Shown piece by piece: positions 15,026 to 20,796 of a stretch of 22,371 bases of DNA. How positions within the stretch are numbered: the stretch's first letter is position 1; each line of letters opens with the position of its first letter. Source of the DNA: SIG440 sp045591095 (GTDB taxonomy: Bacteria > Bacillota > Clostridia > Monoglobales > Monoglobaceae); assembly GCA_045591095.1 (NCBI GenBank), contig JAZNSF010000035.1:1-22371 (forward strand). Direction: 5' to 3'. The notes under the pieces are model-generated. The model saw only the letters and a program-made list of their open reading frames with translations, was not told where the DNA came from and made no database searches. Position numbers and translations under genes: made by a program.

Positions 15026-15469
15026 ATGTCAAAGTTTTTCAAAAAGCACCGCTATCTCTTTGCCGCTTTTATCTTTGCTCTGGCAATCCTTGCCATTTCT
15101 TATAGCGTATTCAGCGTCGATGCTTCGGTAAACAATATGATTGTCGAATATGCATCTAACCTTGGCTGGAAGATAAACCCATCACCTGTAAGCATTTCGC
15201 ACCTCATCATCCCAAACGAATTTGACGCAGTGTTCGAAACCTACAATGCCCTCCAAAAAAAGTCGGGGTTTGACCTTTCGCATTTTAAAGGCAAGCGCGT
15301 AAGCCGCTACACCTACGAGGTAGAGAACCATGTACATTCAAAAGACTCGAATGTTTATCTGGGGATAATCGTCTTTGAAAGCCGCATAATCGCAGGCGAA
15401 ATTTCTTCAACCGACATAAACGGTTTTATGCACAAAATCACCGATATCGAAAACATCGCCGAGCAGTGA
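15026..15469 (+). CDS. DUF4830 membrane-anchored protein
   Basis: The 147-residue protein has a short basic start (MSKFFKKHR), one membrane helix at about 10-32, and a probably extracytoplasmic domain. The domain carries the pattern YASNLGWKINPSP, IPNEFDAVFETYNALQKKSGFDL, KGKRVSRYTYEV and a final GEISSTDINGFMH, matching clostridial DUF4830 proteins, whose function is not known. I start at the ATG at 15026, with AAGGAGG about 9 nt upstream, rather than the ATG seven codons earlier, which overlaps that ribosome site. It is divergent from rsuA, and an independent promoter for metY lies after it. Confidence 0.75.
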   Translation: MSKFFKKHRYLFAAFIFALAILAISYSVFSVDASVNNMIVEYASNLGWKINPSPVSISHLIIPNEFDAVFETYNALQKKSGFDLSHFKGKRVSRYTYEVENHVHSKDSNVYLGIIVFESRIIAGEISSTDINGFMHKITDIENIAEQ

Positions 15470-15522
15470 TTCATTCCTTTTTTTATTGTACCACAAGTTT
15501 TGCTATTATGCCACACTTTTCC

Positions 15523-15551
15523 TTGACTTTTTTTTGAGCAAATGTTAGAAT
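15523..15551 (+). promoter_or_regulatory. metY promoter
   Basis: TTGACT (15523-15528), a 17-bp spacer and TAGAAT (15546-15551) give a transcript start near 15558, about 25 nt before the ATG. That leader is too short for a SAM riboswitch or T-box, so the gene is not controlled by a long leader RNA from this promoter. Confidence 0.85.
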
Positions 15552-15582
15552 ATCTGTATTAACTCTTTAGGAGGTACTACCA

Positions 15583-16854
15583 ATGAGAATCGAAACCAAG
15601 TGTATTCAGTCGGGCTACACTCCCGAAAACGGCGAGCCGAGAGTTTTACCAATTTATCAAAGCACTACCTGGAAATACGCATCAACCGAGCAAATGGGAA
15701 GACTCTTTGACCTTGAAGAAAGCGGTTATTTTTATACACGCCTCGCAAACCCCACAAACGATGCTGTTGCAGCCAAAATTGCCGAGCTCGAGGGCGGCGT
15801 TGCGGCAATGCTGACATCATCAGGTCAGGCAGCGTGCTTTTATTCAATATTCAACATCTGCGAAACAGGCGACCACTTTGTTTGTTCGTCAACCGTTTAT
15901 GGCGGCACATTCAATATGTTTGGCGTTACCCTTAAAAAAATGGGTATTGACGTGACATTCGTTGACCCCGACGCCGACGACGAAACTTTAAATAAAGCAT
16001 TCCGCGAAAACACAAAGGCAGTTTTTGGCGAGACTGTTGCAAACCCTGCACTTGTTGTTCTTGATATCGAAAGATGGGCTAAGGCTGCACACGCGCACGG
16101 TGTTCCGCTGATTATCGACAATACCTTTGCAACACCAATCAACTGCCGTCCTTTCGAATGGGGCGCAGATATCGTTGTCCATTCCACAACAAAGTATATG
16201 GACGGCCACGCGACATCGGTTGGCGGCGCAATTGTTGACAGCGGCAACTTCGACTGGGAGAAAAGCGGAAAATTCCCTGGCCTTACCACTCCCGATGCAT
16301 CATATCACGGCATCACCTACACAAAACAGTTTGGAAAGGCTGCCTACATAACCAAGCTCACCGCTCAGGTTATGCGCGACCTTGGGTCAATCCCGTCACC
16401 GCACAACGCATTCCTTCTTAATATTGGTCTTGAGACCCTTCACTTAAGAATGGAGCGTCACTGCAGCAACGCACAAAAAGTTGCCGAATTTTTAGAAAAA
16501 GACCCTCGGGTTTCGTGGGTTAAGTACTGCGGCCTTGAAAACGACAAATACCATGCTCTTGCCGAAAAATATCTCCCCAATGGTTCTTGCGGAGTTATCT
16601 CATTTGGCGTCAAAGGCGGAAGAGAGGCTGCCGTAAGGTTTATGGATAGTCTTAAACTTGCCGCAATCGTTACTCACGTTGCAGATGCCCGCACATCAGT
16701 TTTGCACCCTGCAAGCCACACCCACAGACAGCTAAACGACGAGGAACTAAAAAAAGCAGGGGTAACACCTGACCTTATCCGTCTTTCGGTAGGAATTGAA
16801 AACGTCGATGACATAATCGAAGATATCAGCCAGGCACTCGAAAGTGCAAAATAG
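15583..16854 (+). CDS. metY: O-acetylhomoserine sulfhydrylase (Cys/Met metabolism PLP enzyme)
   Basis: This 423-residue PLP enzyme belongs to the Cys/Met (gamma-family) group. Features are the YTRLANPTNDAVAAKIAELEGG segment, the cofactor-stacking SSGQAA, the aspartate in LIIDNTFATP, and the PLP lysine in VVHSTTKYMDGH. The length, the N-terminal TKCIQSGYTPENGEPRVLPIYQST and the C-terminal SVLHPASHTHRQL resemble O-acetylhomoserine aminocarboxypropyltransferases, which make homocysteine from O-acetylhomoserine and sulfide. Methionine gamma-lyase or cystathionine gamma-synthase activity cannot be ruled out. A perfect AGGAGG lies 8 nt before the ATG. It has its own promoter and terminator; no other methionine gene is near. 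Confidence 0.85.
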   Translation: MRIETKCIQSGYTPENGEPRVLPIYQSTTWKYASTEQMGRLFDLEESGYFYTRLANPTNDAVAAKIAELEGGVAAMLTSSGQAACFYSIFNICETGDHFVCSSTVYGGTFNMFGVTLKKMGIDVTFVDPDADDETLNKAFRENTKAVFGETVANPALVVLDIERWAKAAHAHGVPLIIDNTFATPINCRPFEWGADIVVHSTTKYMDGHATSVGGAIVDSGNFDWEKSGKFPGLTTPDASYHGITYTKQFGKAAYITKLTAQVMRDLGSIPSPHNAFLLNIGLETLHLRMERHCSNAQKVAEFLEKDPRVSWVKYCGLENDKYHALAEKYLPNGSCGVISFGVKGGREAAVRFMDSLKLAAIVTHVADARTSVLHPASHTHRQLNDEELKKAGVTPDLIRLSVGIENVDDIIEDISQALESAK

Positions 16855-16867
16855 TATAAACAAACGC

Positions 16868-16901
16868 AAAAACGGTAATTTCGCAGAAATTGCCGTTTTT
16901 T
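16868..16901 (+). terminator. metY terminator
   Basis: A 14-bp stem (16868-16881 with 16887-16900, one G-U pair) and a 5-nt loop end in TTTTTT. It lies 13 nt past the metY stop. Confidence 0.88.
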
Positions 16902-16938
16902 AACCCATTAAAATCTTAAAAAGAATGGAGAATAAAAT

Positions 16939-17520
16939 ATGAGAGTATGTGTTTTTGGTGCAGCAAGCAACGAAATAGATGCATCCTACATTGCCGCAGT
17001 CGAGAAATTAGGTGAAGAAATCGCACGCCGCGGACACTCGCTTGTGTTTGGCGCAGGCGGATGCGGCCTTATGGGCGCTGTTGCCCGTGGCGTCCACCGA
17101 GGAGGTGGTGAAATCATCGGTGTTATTCCGAAATTCTTTAAGGACGAAAATATTGAAGCACTATTTGAAAATTGTACCGAGCTTATCTTTACCGACACAA
17201 TGGCCCAGCGCAAAGCAAAAATGGAAGATTTGGCAGATGCATTCATTACCGTCCCTGGCGGCGTCGGCACATTTGAAGAATTTTTTGAAGTGTTTACCCT
17301 AAAACAGCTTGGCAGGCACACAAAGCCCGTTGCGCTTTTGGATATAAATGGTTACTACCAAAAACTTGACGAATTTATGAAAGTTTCGGTATCCGAAAAA
17401 TTCCTTCGCGAAGAATGTAAAAACCTTTACGACTACAGCTCTAGCATCGACGAAGTCCTTGATTATATCGAATCCGACAAGCGCATCACAAAAGAAGTCG
17501 CCGACCTTAAATTCAGCTAA
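16939..17520 (+). CDS. LOG family protein (TIGR00730 Rossmann fold)
   Basis: The 193-residue protein has the LOG signatures in order: GAGGCGLMG (38-46), the RKAKM motif (91-95) and PGGVGTFEE (106-114). The family includes cytokinin riboside 5'-monophosphate phosphoribohydrolases, which split off ribose 5-phosphate from N6-modified AMP; in bacteria without cytokinins the true substrate is usually a nucleotide and is not established. GGAG lies at a proper distance before the ATG. Only 37 nt separate it from the metY terminator and I see no good promoter there, so some read-through from metY is likely. A strong terminator follows. Confidence 0.88.
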   Translation: MRVCVFGAASNEIDASYIAAVEKLGEEIARRGHSLVFGAGGCGLMGAVARGVHRGGGEIIGVIPKFFKDENIEALFENCTELIFTDTMAQRKAKMEDLADAFITVPGGVGTFEEFFEVFTLKQLGRHTKPVALLDINGYYQKLDEFMKVSVSEKFLREECKNLYDYSSSIDEVLDYIESDKRITKEVADLKFS

Positions 17521-17529
17521 ATAGTAATT

Positions 17530-17554
17530 AAAGCACCCAAAGGGTGCTTTTTTG
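17530..17554 (+). terminator. Terminator of the LOG-family gene
   Basis: AAAGCACCC, a 3-nt AAA loop and GGGTGCTTT followed by TTTG. It starts 9 nt after the stop codon. Confidence 0.9.
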
Positions 17555-17612
17555 TTTTAATAAACGCCAGATTTCCAGCACATACTAAAGAAAAAACAGG
17601 ACGTGATTTTAA

Positions 17613-18286
17613 GTGGAATTTATTAAAGTTGTTTTAACCTCTTTGCTTTCGGCCACATCGCTTTTCGTAATTGCGAAAATAGCTGGTCACAAACAGGTGT
17701 CCCAGCTGGATTTTTTTGATTACATCACAGGCATCACCATCGGCTCAATCGCTGCCGAGCTCGCAACCGAGCTGGATGCGCCATGGAAGCCTCTCATCGC
17801 CATGATAATCTATGGCATAGTCGCCCTTAGCCTGTCGATTGTTTCCCAAAGATTTCCTAAAACTCGAAAATACATCAATGGAACGCCGACAATCGTTATG
17901 AGTAATGGAAAGCTATATCGAGAAAATATGAAAAAGGCAAAGCTTGAACTTTCGGAATTTATGGTTCTTTGCAGGCAAGAAGGCTATTTCGACCTAAACG
18001 ATATCGAAACCGCAATTTTGAATATAACGGTAGAATTACAATCCTTCCAAAAAGCGAAAAAACGCCGCTTACCCCATCTGATATGAATTTATACCCCGAA
18101 AAAGCACACATCTCTACCGAGATTATAATGGACGGCCGGATACTTCACGAAAATCTTAAAAGACTTGGCCTTGATTTAGAGTGGCTTGATAAAAAATTAA
18201 AGAAACAAAAATACAAAAGCGCAAAGGAAATCTTCTTAGGGCTATGTGACAAAAACAATTCTTTGACATTATTCCCAAAAGATTAG
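17613..18286 (+). pseudogene. DUF421 (YetF/YrbG-type) membrane protein broken by a one-base deletion
   Basis: Frame 1 (GTG at 17613) encodes membrane helices, then RKYINGTPTIVMSNGKLYRENM and FMVLCRQEGYFDLNDIETAIL, the standard DUF421 order. After codon 136 (18020) this frame runs into unrelated residues and stops at 18086. The expected continuation, EYNGRITILPKSEKTPLTPSDMN followed by the family C-terminus ending at 18286, lies in the frame one base back, starting with GAA at 18020. Restoring one G (TTG-GAA instead of TTGAA) rebuilds a normal DUF421 protein of about 224 residues. The downstream part shows no decay, so the break is recent, an assembly error, or phase variation. Family function is unknown; YetF-type proteins are linked to the spore or cell envelope. 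Confidence 0.85.
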
Positions 18287-18462
18287 CTCTCGCGTTCCTT
18301 TGCTTTCGCCTCGCATATTGACCGATTTGTCGCAATTGTCGCCAAAGTGTCCCCCAGCTGAACAAAAACAGCTGCAAGCAAGGCTATTTCGTCAGTTGTT
18401 AGCTTTTGTGCAATTGCGTTTGCCACCGCCGTTATTGAAGTTGTAAGCTGACACGAATTCAT
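18283..18462 (-). CDS. Short DUF6774-like protein
   Basis: This 59-codon gene reads MNSCQLTTSITAVANAIAQK, then a middle segment LTTDEIALLAAVFVQLGDTL and an end rich in Ala, Lys and Glu. The pattern Cys-rich start, ALAxAI-like helix, DELxLLAxxFxQLGDTLATI and a late Cys matches small clostridial proteins of the DUF6774 family, found as short stand-alone genes of unknown function. GGGAG lies 7 nt before the ATG, and a TATAAT-like -10 lies further upstream. Its last four bases overlap the end of the DUF421 reading frame on the other strand, a tail-to-tail overlap that may matter if both are transcribed. No transmembrane helix is evident. Confidence 0.78.
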   Translation of the reverse strand: MNSCQLTTSITAVANAIAQKLTTDEIALLAAVFVQLGDTLATIATNRSICEAKAKERES

Positions 18463-18532
18463 CTTCTTTTCTCCCTATATTAAAATAGTTTCTCTATATT
18501 ATATGCACAGGTAAAAACAGCGGTGCATACAA

Positions 18533-18560
18533 AAAAGCACCCAAAATTTTGGGTGCTTTT
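18533..18560. terminator. EamA gene terminator (perfect palindrome)
   Basis: A perfect 28-bp palindrome built on AAAAGCACCC and its complement, followed on the minus strand by TTTTTTG. It starts 3 nt past the EamA gene stop codon. Its arms echo the terminator at 17530, but AAAGCACCC stems are common terminator forms. Confidence 0.88.
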
Positions 18561-18563
18561 CCA

Positions 18564-18977
18564 CTAAATAACCATAATAAGAGTTCCTGCGCCTATAAGT
18601 ATACAGCCAAGCAGCGACTTAAGTGTAAACTGTTCGTGCAGGAAAACGAATGCAAGGATAAGTGTTATAACAACGCTCAGCTTATCTATTGGAACAACCT
18701 TTGATGCATCACCTATCTGCAAAGCCTTGTAATAGCAAAGCCATGACGCGCCTGTTGCAAGACCCGACAAAATTAAAAATATCCAGCTTTTTGTGGTGAT
18801 TTCGGCTATGCCTTTTTGTGCGTTTGTAAGAAACACCATCCCCCACGCCATTACGACCACAACCACCGTTCTGATTGCTGTTGCTAAGTTCGAGCTGACG
18901 CCCTCTATACCAATTTTAGCCAGTATAGAAGTAAGTGCCGCAAACACGGCCGAAAGTAACGCAAGTATAAACCACAC
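18564..18977 (-). CDS. Half-size EamA/DMT-superfamily transporter
   Basis: The 137-residue protein consists of one EamA domain with about five hydrophobic helices (roughly 3-22, 31-50, 66-86, 93-113, 118-137). It contains the family segments ATAIRT, GLATGASWLCYYKALQIGDASKVVPIDKLSVV and FLHEQFTLKSLLGCILIGAG. Full-size family members have two such domains; single-domain ones presumably dimerise. The start is a GTG with AGGGGG 8 nt upstream. It has its own promoter and terminator. Drug/metabolite transporters export diverse small molecules and the substrate here is unknown. Confidence 0.85.
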   Translation of the reverse strand: MWFILALLSAVFAALTSILAKIGIEGVSSNLATAIRTVVVVVMAWGMVFLTNAQKGIAEITTKSWIFLILSGLATGASWLCYYKALQIGDASKVVPIDKLSVVITLILAFVFLHEQFTLKSLLGCILIGAGTLIMVI

Positions 18978-19020
18978 ACTATTTTCCCCCTAAACATTTG
19001 CAAGTTTCGACATTTTTCTT

Positions 19021-19049
19021 AGTATAGCACTACTTTCTTAAAAATGCAA
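19021..19049 (-). promoter_or_regulatory. Promoter of the EamA gene
   Basis: On the minus strand TTGCAT (19049-19044), a 17-bp spacer ending in TGC (extended -10), and TATACT (19026-19021). The transcript would begin about 40 nt before the GTG. Confidence 0.82.
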
Positions 19050-19069
19050 TATTTCCCAAAAATAATTTT

Positions 19070-19174
19070 GTGGCGCAGGCACTCTCTCGCAAAAGGTTGG
19101 TAGTGAAACAAAGGCGTTATGAGCGCGCTCGCAAGCGAATAGCCGACTTAAGCGTGACCTTTTGCGAAAAAGAG
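19070..19174 (+). repeat. Hairpin repeat, copy A
   Basis: About 105 bp, closely related to copy B at 20426 in the same orientation. Shared blocks include GCAGGCACTCTCTCGCAAAA, TGAGCGCG and CAAGCGAA. The ends can pair: TCGCAAAAGGT (19087-19097) with ACCTTTTGCGA (19157-19167), enclosing a GC-rich inner part with a GAGCGCGCTC palindrome. It is GC-richer than its surroundings and contains no credible gene. It lies between the EamA promoter and the deacetylase-like gene. It could be a MITE-like repeat or a structured RNA. Confidence 0.7.
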
Positions 19175-19291
19175 CCTGGCAGAGCATATAAAAAATGACC
19201 TTTTTTTAAGTGGTTATTTTGTTTGCAGAAAGGTTTGCTACAACATACATTTCGCATTAATAATAGATATAGCCAGTTTTAGTGTTGTTAA

Positions 19292-20029
19292 TTAATTCCT
19301 TCTAATCATATCAATGGTTGTCATAAGTTTAATCTTCTTATCGCCGTGTACTTTTTTACATAATAATGAAAATTTTTCCAAGCTGAAGTGCCAAACATTA
19401 GAATCAACCTCATTGTTTTGGGATATATGATGAAACATCAGTATAATACTATCTCCCTCTTGTGCTTTGTTTAAAAAATACATAATTTGATTTACAGTGG
19501 TATACTTAGTAATAGCCACAGACATTAAAAGTTCTGGTTTTGGTTTTTTTATTATATTTCTTTTGTTTAAATGGTAAAATAAAATTTTGCTATGTGTCAT
19601 TCTTTCAAGATAACTAAACACAGAATATAAAAACCCCTCTCTACGAATAGATATCCCTGACCTTATATATGCGATTTTCCCTTCTCTTAAAAGCATCTTA
19701 ATGTCTTCGCCATTATCTTTACTAATAAAAGAATAGGGACTGGCAAAACCAATGTTTTTTGTATTAATTCCCATCTTAGAGAGCGATGAAATATTATTCA
19801 TAACATCGTCTGCGGTATTATTATGCGTGTGCCCATGACAAGCAATTTCTGCTCCGTTTTCTGCACATTCAATTAACTCTTCCAAAGTCATTGATTGCGC
19901 AATATTATCTTCTACATTTTTCGATATAACATTAATAGTAAATGGGATATTTAAAGATTTTAATACCGGATACGCAACCTCGTAGGTATCTTTTACAGAA
20001 TCGTCAAACGAAAAACAAACATTTATCAT
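19292..20029 (-). CDS. Polysaccharide-deacetylase-like protein (NodB fold)
   Basis: The 245-residue protein has the catalytic motifs of carbohydrate esterase family 4: FSFDD (Asp9, Asp10; metal and base), CHGHTH with the HxxxH metal pair (His65, His69), a reduced motif 3 (FASPY in place of RxPYG) and ILMFHH near residue 205. There is no signal peptide, so it is cytoplasmic or not classically exported, unlike cell-wall deacetylases. Substrate is unknown; a sugar intermediate in glycan or surface-polymer synthesis is one possibility. The gene is visibly more AT-rich than the housekeeping genes to the left, suggesting acquisition. It starts at ATG 20029, with GAGGTGG close upstream, and is divergent from the XRE gene. 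Confidence 0.78.
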   Translation of the reverse strand: MINVCFSFDDSVKDTYEVAYPVLKSLNIPFTINVISKNVEDNIAQSMTLEELIECAENGAEIACHGHTHNNTADDVMNNISSLSKMGINTKNIGFASPYSFISKDNGEDIKMLLREGKIAYIRSGISIRREGFLYSVFSYLERMTHSKILFYHLNKRNIIKKPKPELLMSVAITKYTTVNQIMYFLNKAQEGDSIILMFHHISQNNEVDSNVWHFSLEKFSLLCKKVHGDKKIKLMTTIDMIRRN

Positions 20030-20040
20030 CGTTCCACCTC

Positions 20041-20080
20041 TTAATTAAATATATATTTATATAAGTATATATCTAATTAA
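20041..20080. promoter_or_regulatory. Inverted repeat over the deacetylase promoter (candidate operator)
   Basis: Arms of 15 bp (20041-20055 and 20066-20080; 14 of 15 pairs match, TTAATTA at the outer ends) are separated by 10 bp. The repeat covers the -10, the start point and part of the spacer of the deacetylase-gene promoter. It is AT-rich, so chance is possible, but its position suits repression by the neighbouring XRE protein. Confidence 0.5.
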
Positions 20081-20092
20081 GGAAATTGTCAA
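20064..20092 (-). promoter_or_regulatory. Promoter of the deacetylase-like gene
   Basis: On the minus strand a perfect TTGACA (20092-20087), a 17-bp spacer and TATACT (20069-20064). Confidence 0.8.
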
Positions 20093-20114
20093 GCAAATAT
20101 ATATTCAATAAAAT
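20086..20114 (+). promoter_or_regulatory. Promoter of the XRE gene
   Basis: TTGTCA (20086-20091), a 17-bp spacer and TAAAAT (20109-20114). Its -35 overlaps the -35 of the opposite promoter by five bases, so polymerases on the two promoters would compete. Confidence 0.65.
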
Positions 20115-20133
20115 ATAATCATGGGGTGATAGT

Positions 20134-20337
20134 ATGGTTAGATTATGTTTGGACCAAACGTTAGAAAAGCTTAATATTAGCAGATATGAACTCGCAAAAA
20201 GAACAGGCATACAATATCAAATTGTCGATAACTATTATAAGAATAAAGTCAAAAGATATGACTGTTATATAATTGAAAGATTCTGCGCCGCTCTTAATTG
20301 CGATATAAAAGATATAATTGAATTTATAAAAGATTGA
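20134..20337 (+). CDS. Small XRE/Cro-type DNA-binding regulator
   Basis: The 67-residue protein is a lone Cro/C1-type helix-turn-helix: helices 2-3 at LAKRTGIQYQIVDNYYKN (about 20-37), then YIIERFCAALNCDIKDIIEF, the usual end of small YozG-like regulators. There is no effector domain. GGGGTGAT precedes the ATG. It is divergent from the deacetylase-like gene with overlapping promoters, the classic layout of a local repressor and its target; autoregulation is likely. Base composition is AT-rich like its partner gene. It could also act as a toxin-antitoxin or mobile-element regulator, but no toxin is adjacent. Confidence 0.8.
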   Translation: MVRLCLDQTLEKLNISRYELAKRTGIQYQIVDNYYKNKVKRYDCYIIERFCAALNCDIKDIIEFIKD

Positions 20338-20425
20338 CACCTGTTTTTTGGCATTTGGCCGCAGCAATGCTCGTAATTTTGCAAACAAAAAATCACCCGG
20401 CAAAACACCCGAAGGCTATAATTCT

Positions 20426-20530
20426 GTGCCGCAGGCACTCTCTCGCAAAAAGGTGGCAGCGACAGCGAGACGTCGTGAGCGCGTTTACAAGCGAACAGGT
20501 AAGCGGAGCGTGCCTTTTTGCGCAAAGGAG
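20426..20530 (+). repeat. Hairpin repeat, copy B
   Basis: Related to copy A, same direction, with the shared blocks listed there. Its ends pair as CGCAAAAAGG (20444-20453) with CCTTTTTGCG (20513-20522). The stem in copy A is TCGCAAAAGGT, so both stem arms gained an A/T pair in parallel, which is compensatory change. That covariation favours a conserved folded element over a decayed gene. Copies A and B bracket the deacetylase/XRE pair. Confidence 0.7.
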
Positions 20531-20548
20531 GAGCAGCGGTCTGGGTGC

Positions 20549-20598
20549 GCTCTATTTTTTTGTAAAAGAAAATAGAGCAAGCGATTTTCCGCTTGCTC
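20549..20598 (+). other. Two mutually exclusive hairpins
   Basis: GCTCTATTTT (20549-20558) pairs perfectly with 20569-20578, and GAGCAAGCG (20575-20583) pairs perfectly with CGCTTGCTC (20590-20598). The two stems share GAGC at 20575-20578 and cannot form fully together. On the minus strand the second stem is followed by TATTTTCTTTT, a terminator-like tail. An attenuator or a bidirectional terminator are both possible. Confidence 0.5.
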
Positions 20599-20688
20599 CG
20601 ACGTGTAAGAACGATATGATTTTACTGCCACATCAATTTTTGCTTGATTTCAAGCGGTTTTGAAGGTTTTACCCTTATCAATTCCAAA

Positions 20689-20724
20689 GGCAGAATAAAT
20701 CTCTTTTACAAGATTTATTCTACC
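20689..20724 (-). repeat. 14-bp inverted repeat near the recombinase 3' end
   Basis: On the minus strand GGTAGAATAAATCT pairs with its downstream complement (one G-U) around an 8-nt loop. A second inverted repeat, TTTTTACAAG (20736-20745) with CTTGTAAAAA (20763-20772), lies between it and the recombinase terminator. Such symmetric sequence beside a serine recombinase gene could be a recombination site, but there is no direct proof. Confidence 0.5.
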
Positions 20725-20767
20725 ATAAAACTATATTTTTTACAAGGCCTTTTTGAAAATTTCTTGT

Positions 20768-20796
20768 AAAAAGACCTACCATTATACCGGCAGGTC
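20768..20796 (-). terminator. Recombinase gene terminator overlapping the stop codon
   Basis: On the minus strand GACCTGCC (20796-20789) pairs with GGTAGGTC (20780-20773, one G-U) and is followed by TTTTT. The upstream arm lies in the last codons of the recombinase gene and the TAA lies in the loop. Confidence 0.75.

Larger units (their letters stand above)
20338..20781. other. Gene-free, repeat- and hairpin-rich spacer
   Basis: This 444-nt stretch holds repeat copy B and four or more hairpins, and I find no gene I can support. Two overlapping plus-strand reading frames across it have no family likeness and follow the repeat itself. The 5' part (20338-20425) is unremarkable apart from base composition resembling the repeat. 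Confidence 0.6.

Noticed and set aside
15552..15582. SAM riboswitch or T-box before metY
   Set aside because: The predicted leader is only about 25 nt, too short for any known sulfur or methionine leader RNA.
18015..18025. Programmed -1 frameshift in the DUF421 gene
   Set aside because: Reading back one base would restore the frame, but the site does not fit an XXXYYYZ heptamer and the isoleucine codon would mispair after slipping. A deleted base is simpler.
20334..20663. Two overlapping plus-strand ORFs (20334-20663 and 20348-20575) across repeat B
   Set aside because: They run through the hairpin repeat, have no family likeness and no clear ribosome site; copy A does not keep either frame open.
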